Shown here one piece after another: positions 25,079 through 35,487 of a stretch of 64,000 bases of DNA; position 1 is the first letter of the stretch; the number at the start of each line of letters is the position of its first letter. The notes beneath the pieces were generated by a model. That model searched no databases, was not told the DNA's origin, and worked only from the letters and a program-made list of their open reading frames with translations. Source of the stretch: Montifringilla adamsi (Eukaryota > Chordata > Aves > Passeriformes > Passeridae); the NCBI GenBank assembly GCA_017590115.1, contig JAGGNK010007071.1, forward strand, positions 63,154-127,153, read 5' to 3'. A program made the translations under genes and the position numbers.

Positions 25079-25120
25079 ATTTTGTCTGTGTAAGGTTTGA
25101 TTTTGTCTGTGCAAGGTTTG
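25079..25120 (+). repeat. Two tandem copies of a 21-base unit
   Basis: ATTTTGTCTGTGTAAGGTTTG and the next 21 bases differ at one position (T to C). Confidence 0.9.
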
Positions 25121-26511
25121 TCCCAGGGCTGATACATGGGATGAGAGATAGGTGAATCAGGACAGATGAAATATTGGGAAAGGAAGGAGGCACCCAGTGT
25201 GTTTGCTTTGTCCCTCAATACCTTTCTTTGGTTTTCTGTAAGGTACAGTCTGAGCTCTTTCCACTGTGACTGTGGCAGTTTTTTTCTTATTCAAAGAGCA
25301 GCAAATGAATCTTGTGAATCCTTTGATGTTCCCTCTGTACTTTAAATAGCTATCAGTTAATCTGTGATACACACACGGGATGCTTTGTTATGCATACTGA
25401 ATTGTATACTCTGCTTCTCACAGGAGACATGATTCTGACGGTTGCCACTAAAAACCAACTTGAAAATCGTAAGATTTTTCTCTACAAAACACACTAGAGC
25501 AGGGTGTAGAAGGATTATAGCTTTTTCTCAACTTTTCTAATTCCACAAAAATCTTGACTGAAGTAATTTAAAGTATAAATGCTTGAGAATATTTTTTTAG
25601 GATAAGAAAAAAAATCAGGTAAGTTTGTTAGCTTAGTACACTACCTATTTTTATTTTCTATGATATGCTAAAGATCTTGTTCTCTGGCAGAAGTTCACAA
25701 GAAAACAGGATCTTCTATCTTTTCAAAAAATCATGAACTCAGATTCTGAACATGCAAGGGCAGGAATAACTGCAGTCAAAAGACAGAAGCATACAGAAGG
25801 ACACATAAACCATAGGCATTCAATGAAAATTATCTGGTCTCAGTATGAATATTAAAGACTGGAAATAAGCTGTCCATTAATCCTATGCAGAAATAATTCA
25901 TTGTGTAGTTTTGAATAATTAAATGTAGTATAACAAGGGCCTGTTGAGGCAATTTGTGAGTAACAGCACATAGAATTTTTAAAGGTATTGTTTTTAAAAA
26001 ACAAGACTGTAAAGTAATTGAGCACAAATGCAAGAATTTCTAAAATATCTCAACCTTTTTTTTTCCTCTTTCTTTGTGATAAAGACTAGATAGTAGGAAT
26101 TTTTGATTTGGGAAAAATGTAACTCAAGATATTCCTATTTACCTAGATATTTGCCACTCTGAACTTGTGGCAGCCTGTAATCCTTTCCCAGGTACTTCCC
26201 CTTGTCCTCCAGCCAGCACCCTTGCCCTGAGGAGTCTGGTGCAGTCAGGCTGTTGGAGGAAGGCAAATGCTCTGCGTAAGGCCAACCAGCTTTTTCAGCC
26301 CTCTTGAGACTTGCAAGTCTCAATTGTCTGCAGCTGCACCACAAACCACAGAGCACCTGAAGACCCTGAATATTTTGTGCCATGGAGTCTTGAATGTCAC
26401 CTCATTTGACTGTACAAAGAACAACTTTAAAACTTGATGGCTGCTGGTTGCACACAGCCCTTCACTTAGCCTACAGATTATTCACAAGGCAGGGTTTTTA
26501 TAATTTTTATT

Positions 26512-26710
26512 TTTATAATGAGGGTGGTTAAAGAATGGCAGAGGTTGCTCAGAGAAGTGGTAGGTGCCCCATCCCTGGAAACATTTGAGGTCAGTCAGGA
26601 CTCAGAGCAACCTGATCTACTTGAAGATGTCCCTGCCTATAGCAGCAGGGGTAAAACTGATTGGCCTTTAAAGGCTCCTTGTAACCCAAAATATTCTATG
26701 ATGATTCTAC
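26512..26710 (+). mobile_element. CR1 LINE 3'-end fragment
   Basis: 'ATGAGGGTGGTTAAAGAATG', 'GGTTGCTCAGAGAAGTGG', 'CAGAGCAACCTGATCTACTT' and 'TATTCTATGATGATTCTAC' give the CR1 3' end. Confidence 0.9.
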
Positions 26711-29700
26711 TGTTCCTATCTCAGAACAACCAACCAACCCCAGAAATGTTGTCATTATTTCTGTTTTCATCCCAGCATAGGTGACTGTTGATATGCTGTG
26801 TTGAAATTCTTGAACTGCTAGTCCCTGTCCACAGTATGATGAATGGCTCACTATTTTCACTTCAGAATTGCCAGGGTGACCAACTTTATGAGGATAACAC
26901 ATCAGACACAAAAAAAAAAAAATACTCAGCAGACACCCACAGATTCTAGAATCGTGGAGTGGTTATTGTTCAGCTTAGATACAGAGCATGATCTTTACAC
27001 TTGCGGCAGATTCACACTCAGAACCCCAGTGGGTCTGTAAATATAATATTCTTTTATATCCACTAATATTACTGTCTTCAAATGACAAAATCCATAGATC
27101 ACTATGAACTGCACAGGAAAAAGAGTATGTGCTCTTATTTCTGCATTTCTTTAGGGGTGTCTTAAAAATACTATGTACAATAGAAAATGCAACATAAGTG
27201 GAAGAGATATGAATGCTGTAATGAAAGTAAACCAAAAATTTCCATAAGCAGGCAGTGTCCCACCCTACCATCCACAGGAATGCAAGAGCAGAAGCAGGTG
27301 GAAATCATTGTCAGGGTTCACTTTGACCTGTAACTGATGCTGATCAAAACATTACATCTGCTTTCCTACAAATACCCAGGTGAAATTAGATCACTGACTG
27401 AAATATTCATGAACACTCTGCTCATGCTCAATGGGAACAACACAGATTCCTCAGCAGGCACTGCAGCATTTATGAAAGTACCATAGTGTCTGTTGTGCTA
27501 AAAACAAGCATGTATTACTAGGAGGAAATAAAAAGGAAAATGTCCTTCTACTGGATTCCAAAGGATGACATTTCTTCTGTCGTGGGAATATCAGTTTGGC
27601 ACAATTAACAAAAGTGAAACAGTTTTGAGCAAGTGGAGACAATGATATGCTTCCCTAGAATAAATCAATTACCCATGGGATACCCTATGTAAACATATTG
27701 TAGTTAAAAACGCCAGAACTTTTTTGCCATGAAGAATACTTACTAGCATAATTAATTTGCAGGAGTTATTTCTCATTTTTCCTCGCAAAAGGACTTACCT
27801 AAAAAATATGCCCAAAGACATAGAGGACATCTGCAGCTGAGTGATCATGTGCTTTTCATATGCCCATAAGGCACTTTAAACTTGAATTATCATTTATTAG
27901 ATGAAAATAGTGGTAAAACAACTCATATCCAGCATATCTAGTAACTGAGAGCATTTAACTGCTTCCACACCAACTTTCAGAGGAATTGAGTAGACTTTGA
28001 AGTTTATTTGGGTAGAAAAATTAGGATTTAGCTATATTTTACTGGAAAAAAATTCTTTTGTTAGTCTTGCAATTTGGCAAAATATCCTTTAAATCTCTCT
28101 CTTTATAGGAGCTTTTAGCAGAGTTGGGTGCAATTTAATTTGAGGAGAATTTAACCGTTTTATAGGGTGAAATTCTCATGGTCAAGTACATGATGACTCA
28201 GTGTTTAAATTAATTTATTACAATAATATCCAAATGTGGCAACATATAATGGCATTGGCACTTGGGCCAAGACATGAAATGAAATGAACATACCATAAAG
28301 CCAAAGGAAGGATATCCATGTGCATCAAGTACTTCAAACATTTGCAAACTGCTTTTTTGAAGCCACTAATGCACTTTTATGCTGTGCTGATTTAGCAGAC
28401 ATTCCCAGTGCCACTGCTCTCCACAGAACCCTGAGTCTCTTAGCTTAGCTTATAAATGGATATATTTTTGTTGAAGTGTAGGGATGAAATAAGGCTGTCC
28501 TGTTGTCCTTAAGGTTGTCCTTAATATGACCATGTCTCTCTATTCCACTGTGTCCTGAGCCTTTACATCTTCACATTCTTCACATATCTTAGTAATGAGC
28601 TTTCTTTCACCTGCAGTACAAATTTGAGAGAGACATTTCAGAAGTGATCATTTTCAAATGCACCTTACGTCCTGCAGAAACTGAGAACTGCCTCCAGGTT
28701 GTTATTCCATCTTCAAAACGTTGTTTATAGCAATGCTATTAGTTGGCTGCCTGTGCCCTGACCAGATGGATCACATGTAACTGACCTAGTTTAATATCTT
28801 TTACTCAAAAACATTATGATCTGCAACTTCAAGGGGTTTGGTGTATGAATATTACCACAACATGGTATCCATGTGCACCTTTCACATAAAATTAGGAGAC
28901 TAGTATTGTAAATCAAGAGTAAATTAACACCAATTTCTGGTAACTGCTAGGATGCATTTAGCAGAGTGTTTGTCTGATGTCGAAGAGGGGGAAAAAAAAC
29001 CTCTTGTATGTGTAGTTTGGAAATAAGAAAATCTCACAGCCCTGTGTTTTGCTGTGTCAAATGCTATTCTGGCCAGAGACTCAGCTGTACCATCAAAAAT
29101 GGATCTCCCTTTGTGCAATGAGAGCATTTAACTGAGCAGCAGAAAACCTTCTTGTCCTCATTCCTGAGCTTATTGTGTACCACCTTATGCTTATCTCCAG
29201 GAACTCCAACAATGGTGTTTGTCCCTTTGAAGAGCTGCCCTATCTCTGCTGGCTCCCCTTCTCCAGCCAAATCTTGTTCTTTCTCATGGCTGTGTTGATA
29301 ACAACAGAACTAGGTTGTTACAAGCAATCCTTGTCTGCAAAGGCCAACAGTCCTTGGCTGGCTCCATGGCCCTCCAGCTATCGCTGTTTGGGACACACAC
29401 ACACTACCCCCTTATCTTCTGGAATTCTGCAACTTTCAGCTGCTCCAACTTACCTTGCTGTGAAAGAAATACTCACTCATTTCCCACAGGGCAGAAGAAG
29501 GCCCTTATACTCCAGGTCCTGCTGGCAATGCTCTGTGCACCACAGGTATCCACTCCCAGCAGTTCTTTTTCCACCTTCACTAATATAACATTGCCGTCAC
29601 TCCTTGAGCTGTTTATCCTAGAGCGCTTTGAGGCTTCATACAACCAACTCCTACCTTTCATCCATCCAGCCTTCTGGGAAACAGTATTTTTAAGTCCAGT

Positions 29701-30171
29701 GCCTGATTCTTTGACTGAAACACTGCTAAAACCATAATCAGGGTAAGACTAATAAGAAATGGTATTTTTGCAAGTGTTTTCTTTCCAAGAGGGTTGATTT
29801 TCAAGAAAGATTTTTCAGAACTCATGGTTTGAGTCCTAGGCAGGGTACATTTTTCAGGAGGTGTGCCAATCCAACACTTCCAAGAATCCTGAGCCTGCAT
29901 GAGAGCTTCCATGTACTCTTCACTTTGTTTTTTTCATCCTCTAAATTTACCCAGAATGAAATGTATCTCAGTTGAACCTGCTGGTGAGGCATTATTTACT
30001 GATGTCTTTAGCACCAATATTAGAATAAGAAGTTCCTGCCTGCACCAACATCTATTCACTGGTAGGTAGTGTTCCATGCCAGGCATTGCCCTGGTGTACC
30101 AGCAATTGTGTCAAAAGAACTGACTGCCAGGCCACAGCCTGGTTTGGCATGAAAACGGAGCAATTCAAGAG
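26711..30171. other. Unassigned AT-rich sequence
   Basis: Overlapping frames of about 137-140 codons at 29175-29737 (plus) have no domain and lie in several frames at once. No repeat family was recognised. Confidence 0.55.
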
Positions 30172-30350
30172 TTTTCAGAGAATAGCAGGTTGGTTGTGGC
30201 TGGAAGGGACCTCAACAGTTCATCTGGCCCAACCCCCTTGCTCAAGCAGGGACACCTTGAGCCTGCTGTCCAGGACTATTCTTAGATGGGTTTTTAGTAT
30301 TCTCCAAGGATGCAGAATCTACAACCTCTCTGTAGAACTTATTCCAGCAC
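30172..30350 (-). mobile_element. CR1 LINE 3'-end fragment
   Basis: In plus-strand reading 'GGAAGGGACCTCAACAG', 'CAACCCCCTTGCTCAAGCAG' and 'AATCTACAACCTCTCTGTAG' identify a reversed CR1 tail of an older subfamily. Confidence 0.8.
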
Positions 30351-33300
30351 TAACTTTTAAAACAGGTAGTAGCCACTCTGATAGCATTAGAATTCTGACA
30401 ATTTCTACTTCTTTGGAGGTAGAAAATGGAAGTACAGAGGCAAAATGTGTAGGTAACTGCAAGCACTTGAGGCTGTCTTTGACACCAAGCTTTCTCATGG
30501 TGTAGGATATGAAGTTTAATTTGCACTCTATCTTTCACTAGCTCTACTGTGCAGTTGGAAAAGGAATCAAAACAGATAGCAAGCAACATACACTTAAATA
30601 GAACATCTGAACAGCTGCATTTCATGCCCCTTCAAAGTAATTTGCTTATCTACCTTACTTCAGATAGATTCTGTGAGGAATTAATCACAAACATTTCATA
30701 TTTTCAGTAGATATGCTTTACCAATTTATTTTCAAAAGAGAGATAATTCACAGTCTGATTTCCTACTGTTTATGATTTAGTTGTCTTTGCACTGAGGGCA
30801 AAAAAAGGAAGACAATGCTATTACCTATTCAATCATACAGAAAATAATTTCAAAACTGCCATTAAGTAATGTATATGCGGAGAAATAGCCAATATACAAA
30901 TTGGTACTTCCACCTCCACATGAATGAACGCCATTTCTCACAGCAGAGTTTCTTTTCCATATAGGCATTGTCATGAGACACCAGCTTTTGAAAAAAACTA
31001 TGGATAGCTGATGTCCAGTGAGTGGGAACTTCTCTGACAGAAGGGTGCCTATTCAGAATTTGAAGCAGATGAGAAATACTTTTACATCTCTGAGGACCTG
31101 GTCTAGTCTGGCCATAAATTCTTCTGCCTAAAATATGTGAACTTCAAAAAATCCAGCTCTTTTAAAACTCTGAAGCACGAACCAATCTTTTGGGAAAACC
31201 TGACTTTCATCTGAGTAAATTAGAAAATAGTTTCAGACTCCAAATAAGAACTATAGGATGAACTTTGAGCATGTTCAATTTAATACAACAATACTTTCTT
31301 TGCAGGCTGTGCCATTCCCATGGCTGCTTAAACACAAAGGAACTTATTTACAGTACACAATTATCCCATTTTCCTTTATTTTTCACAAAAAAAGCAGAAG
31401 ATGTAACAAAAGGTGCAGATGTGTAAAACCTCTCACAGCCTAACAAACATGCACATATACATCCACATTATATCTGGATATAATATACATACACATACAG
31501 GATTCTTAGACAAGAACTGCCACCACCTGAACAGATGGCAAAGCCACAGGCAACTTTGCATTCAAAAGAAATGGAGGTCAGTAGAAAACAGAGCAATGCT
31601 CAGGGGGGTTTTACAGCCTAGACAGCTTGTCAGTGCCAGAGAAAACCTGCACCCACCAGAGAACCAAAGGCACTTGCTGCCAGCCATGCCAATGGCGTTG
31701 GAGGTGGCTGGCTTACCTGGGGGCTACTGGCTTGTGCAAGGGCGCAGTTGCAGCCCAGTGCAGCTTCAGCACTTGCCAGTATCAGTAAATCTGGAAGGCA
31801 GAAAGGCCACTCATGAATGTCAGGTGGGTGTGTTTCAGGTCCTGGTTCACGCAGAGCCTGGGGGTATCAGCTGGTAGGAAAAACACTATTGCACTTTTTC
31901 ATACCAGATGGGCAGAGAGCCAGCAGAGTTACCTGATCAAAGGTGCAGAGAGAGCTGAATGCCTCTCATCAGGAGCTGAATTTCCTCATCAGGTGAGGAA
32001 AAGCCAGAGAGTCCCATCCCTTGCTCTGACCCTTCCCATTCCACCACTGGTGGGGGCAGATGGCAGAGGAAAGACAACAGAATTGTGAAGCTATCACAGG
32101 AATATTTTCAGCATTAAAATAAGTTAAAAATTCATAAATAAATTGCGAAACTGCAATCCCATTGCTCATGCTTTTTCTGCAGTGCTAAAAATTTTATTTT
32201 AGCATCTTAAAAAAAAAAAAGTTCATTCTCTTCACTAGTTCATATCAGCCACCCCAGCAGTGGGAGTAGAAAGCCACTTTAAAGCCCAGATTTGTACTAA
32301 AGTATCTGCACAAACCCAACCTGTCAGCAGCTCAGCTTTGTTTAGAAATGACATTTCAGTGGAGCAGATATGGTAGGAGTCACTGAAGTACAAGCTCTGT
32401 CCTGCCTCCAGGGTACTGTGCCTGAGATTATGGAGCCATGGAAAAGAAACCCTTTTGTTACTGCCTTACATATTTTCTTGGAAGGTTCATGCCCAATAAA
32501 CAGAAAACAGATGCCATTGAATATTTCATTACTTTTCTCACCCTCAGAATTCACGTGTGTCTTATAATTAATGGGCCCAGAAAAAAACCCAACATTAAAT
32601 CCCCATGCTTTTGATCCAGCAAGATATGGATATGTTTAATGCCCTGTGACAGAGACATTTATATGTAAAATTCCTTTTCTTAAAGAAGAAAAAGAAGAAA
32701 TAAGGAAAATCCAACTGGAAGGTTACTGAAGAGCAGATAAGGAGGAATTCAAGCTTTAGGTGAATCACAACCCTGCAATTTTACAGACTTGGAACATAAA
32801 AACGGGAGTAAAATTACTAAATTAAACAGAATGAAAAACAATACTAAAAACACCTTTGTAAGAAAATACTGCTAATAAGGTTTCTTATATATTCTTCATT
32901 TTCATTTTATTGCCTTCTTTTGTAGTTTCTTTCTTAATAGAGTCTTTTTCCTGAGCCCGTCTCTGATTTTTGGATGGATCAAGTACACTGTCTTTCACAA
33001 ACAGCATCCAAGCTACCTCACCAAGCCCCACTCCAAAATTTTTTTTCCAATCTTGTTGGACACACAGAGACAGACTGTCACTGTCCTGCAGCGTGTGGCA
33101 GAAACAATCCTGACAGTCCAATCCTTGATGCCCAAGGACAGCTTGACTTCTCTCAGAAAATAAAATCCAATAAAATACTTTCTTTCCAAAAGTTTCTTCT
33201 GAACAGCATTCTCTCTACACTACTAAGTGGATCTCAAATAAAACCAAGCATTTTGCTATGCAAATACAAAGATTTTTTTACCTGCTCCCATCCACAGGGT

Positions 33301-33639
33301 TACATGGGCAGAATTCACTGCTTATACTCCCAGGGAAAGCCCTGGGAGTTGATGATTATTCTGCAGCAAACATCCCTCATGGCTAGTTTATCCATCAATC
33401 CAGAGGGAAGTACTTTTGACAATCTGAGTTTGAGCTCATCTTCTGCACTGCCAGGGATGTGGTGCTGCAGAGGGGGACAAGGCTGCGTGAAGAGTGAAAT
33501 TCACACTTTGATAAGTGCTGCAAAAGAATAGAATGTGAATCCAAACCCCAGTGTTTTTTTTTTTATCCTCTCTAAAGTTGCTGATATGAAAAGTGCTGAT
33601 CACTATCTTAAACTTGATTTTTCTCACAGGATTAGGGAA
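30351..33639. other. Unassigned sequence before the RING gene block
   Basis: 31590-32070 is GC-richer. Frames of 154 codons (31413-31877) and 185 codons (32974-33531) exist without recognisable domains. Confidence 0.5.
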
Positions 33640-33830
33640 ACATCACAGAATAGACGTGAGTGCAGGTGACCTCTGGTTCAACCTTCTCCTCAAAGCAAGG
33701 TTTGTGCTGTGGTTAGACAAAGTACTCGTGGCTTTGTCCAGATAGGGCCTCAAACAGAGATGTCAAAAACCTTGCTGGGAAACCTGGTCCCTGCCAGACA
33801 ATCCTCGTGAGAAAAAGGATCGAGTCTCCA
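33640..33830 (-). mobile_element. Old, diverged CR1 LINE fragment
   Basis: In plus-strand reading 'CATCACAGAATAGACGTGAG', 'GACCTCTGGTTCAACCTTC', 'GCTTTGTCCAGATAGG' and an 'AACCTGGTCCCTGCC' block resemble a reversed, diverged CR1 tail. It ends about 550 bases before the RING gene's ATG. Confidence 0.5.
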
Positions 33831-34184
33831 GTATGAACTCCCCAGTTTTAGCTGATGTCCTGTGCCTGCAGGGGGAGAAGGACTCCTGTGACAACACAGG
33901 GATGTAGCGGCTGCTGCCACCAAGCTGTGACATCCTGGGCAGATGGATCAGGAGCTCTTATTCCTCACTGCTTAAATTCTGAGTCTAAAGAACCTGGGAT
34001 GGTCTGGGTCCAACCTGAACTCCATCCAAGCAACATTGTGAGGAGTGGAGGATCCAGACAGGCTACTCCAGTGCTGGGTGGTGGCTGTTACTGGCAGATC
34101 TTGGTGCCAGCCTCAGAGCTATCACTCCTGTCTCACTGCCCTGCCTGCTTCAGGCAGCCAAGCACTGCAGATGCAGCACTGAGG

Positions 34185-34334
34185 GTGAGCTGTGAAGGAA
34201 AATGTCCCTCCTGGGTGGCTGTGGGGTGCATGATGGGACTCAGGGAATTGGGAGAGTGGCCTTCTCCAGGGGCCTGGCCACTTCTTCCTCCCTGTCCCAG
34301 GACAGCCAGTGACCATGGCCTCTCCCTCCTGCAG
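34185..34334 (+). other. Possible short 5' intron of the RING gene
   Basis: A good donor (GAGG|GTGAGC at 34185) and a pyrimidine-rich acceptor (CTCCCTCCTGCAG ending at 34334) would enclose about 150 bases. The last exon would then begin about 50 bases before the ATG at 34386. This is inferred from splice signals alone. The upstream GC-rich stretch (33840-34184) could hold a 5' UTR or promoter. Confidence 0.2.
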
Positions 34335-34385
34335 GAGGTGACAGCAGTGAGGGCAAGCAGCCCCTGATCCTTATCTCTCCACAAC

Positions 34386-35326
34386 ATGCTGCAGAGCACA
34401 AAAATATCCACAGAGACCAACAGCAACTGCGCCATCTGCCAGGACACTTGTGAGGATGTGGCTTCTACCCTGCCCTGTCACCACCAGTTTTGCTTGGGCT
34501 GTATCCTGCGGTGGACACAGAGAAATCCAGTGTGCCCACTCTGCAGAAGAACAATAGTGACTGTCCGATTTTCTGATCATGGAGAAGATGACTATCTGGA
34601 GACATCCATCACAGTCCCTGAGATGGCAGCAGCCAGGGAGGGAGAGCTCTCGGCAGCCTGGATGAGAACAGCTCCCATCCTCCTGTTGTGTCCTGCCCAT
34701 CTTCTCCATGGGACACATCACTCCAGGCCATGGGCATTGTCCTGCCTGAGGTGTGGGCGGAACTTTTCCGTCAACAGCAGCATGTCCTGGACCCTGTGCG
34801 GTCTTGGCTGCACCAGAGAATGGAGACCATGTATGGGGACCAATGGTGGCTGATAGAGAGCACATTGTGCTTCATTGTGCACTGTCTCTGCACCTATGGC
34901 CCAGACCAAGAGATCATGATCCAGAGTTTGCAGGGCATCCTGGAGGAGCACACAGTGCCACTGATCCGGGACATCATCAACATCATTGTGAGACACTGCA
35001 GCTCAGGGGCCCAGAGGCTGCTGCGCACCAGCACAGCCACGGATGAGGATGAGGATGAGAGCCCAGCAGCCAGCAGCCGCTCCAGCAGCTCCAGATCCTT
35101 GCACTCCTGCTCATGGATGGGACCTCCCACTAGCAGCCCTACAGTCTCCGTGGAGGAGGAAGAAGCTGGCACAATGGAGGCTGCCCTTTGGAAGGGTCAC
35201 TGCTACTCCCCACCTCTGCCCATCACCACAGAGTGCAACCAGCCCCAGGAGAATCTGGGGCAGGAGGTGGTGGTGGTGGCAGATCCCTCTGCCCAGGGTA
35301 GCAGCTGCAGCCCCTCCACTCCCTGA
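34386..35326 (+). pseudogene. Topors-like RING-finger E3 ubiquitin ligase, one apparent frameshift
   Basis: The product would be a RING E3 ubiquitin ligase of the avian 'Topors-like' family, expected to recruit an E2 enzyme; substrate and location cannot be read from the sequence. The first frame opens at ATG 34386. Its RING has the full C3HC4 set: Cys15, Cys18, Cys31, His33, Cys36, Cys39, Cys50, Cys53. An acidic 'GEDDYL' stretch follows, as in Topors-like proteins. From about 34622 similarity moves to another frame, running through 'ENSSHPP' and 'LPEVWAELF' into a helical region (about 34742-35026), then an acidic patch, a Ser-rich run and TGA at 35324-35326. The offset equals one missing base near 34619-34625, and no intron fits there. 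With that one shift the coding length is about 313 codons. Either a young pseudogene or an assembly error in a live gene is possible. The family call rests on remembered similarity. Confidence 0.8.
34428..34544 (+). other. C3HC4 RING-finger domain
   Basis: The spacing is C-x2-C-x12-C-x-H-x2-C-x2-C-x10-C-x2-C, with no zinc ligand missing. An Ile follows the first Cys ('CAIC'), a Trp sits in 'LRWTQ' and a Pro follows the seventh ligand ('CPLC'). These are the usual E2-contacting positions of active RING ligases. The domain therefore looks intact even though the frame breaks downstream. Confidence 0.9.
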
Positions 35327-35481
35327 CAGGGCAGGGACAGCTCACCTGGGGGCTTCCAGTGTCCCCCCAAAAAGGAGGGACCCCAGATGCTAGGACTCTC
35401 CCCAGCCTGCAAGAGGCTACCCTGACAGCATCACTAGCAGGGCTCCTGCGTTATTTCTCCTCATTTTTTGGAGAAAAAGGA

Positions 35482-35487
35482 AATAAA
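35482..35487 (+). terminator. Polyadenylation signal AATAAA of the RING gene
   Basis: A canonical AATAAA lies about 155 bases after the TGA of the RING gene, where a short 3' UTR would end. No A-tract follows it, which argues against the locus being a processed retrocopy. Confidence 0.5.

Noticed and set aside
29175..29737. Two overlapping plus-strand frames of 137 and 140 codons
   Set aside because: Different frames over the same bases, no domain and no retroviral motifs.
31413..31877. 154-codon plus-strand frame
   Set aside because: No domain, no supporting splice or repeat pattern; its first half is AT-rich simple sequence.
32974..33531. 185-codon plus-strand frame and the Lys-rich minus-strand frame at 32885-33121
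   Set aside because: The two conflict over the same bases and neither resembles a known family; chance open frames are likely.
33855..34367. 170-codon plus-strand frame ending 18 bases before the RING gene ATG, in the same frame
   Set aside because: It is closed by a stop before the ATG, has no recognised motif, and more likely represents GC-rich upstream flank or UTR.
34371..34865. 164-codon minus-strand frame opposite the RING gene
   Set aside because: It is an antisense shadow of a GC-rich coding region.
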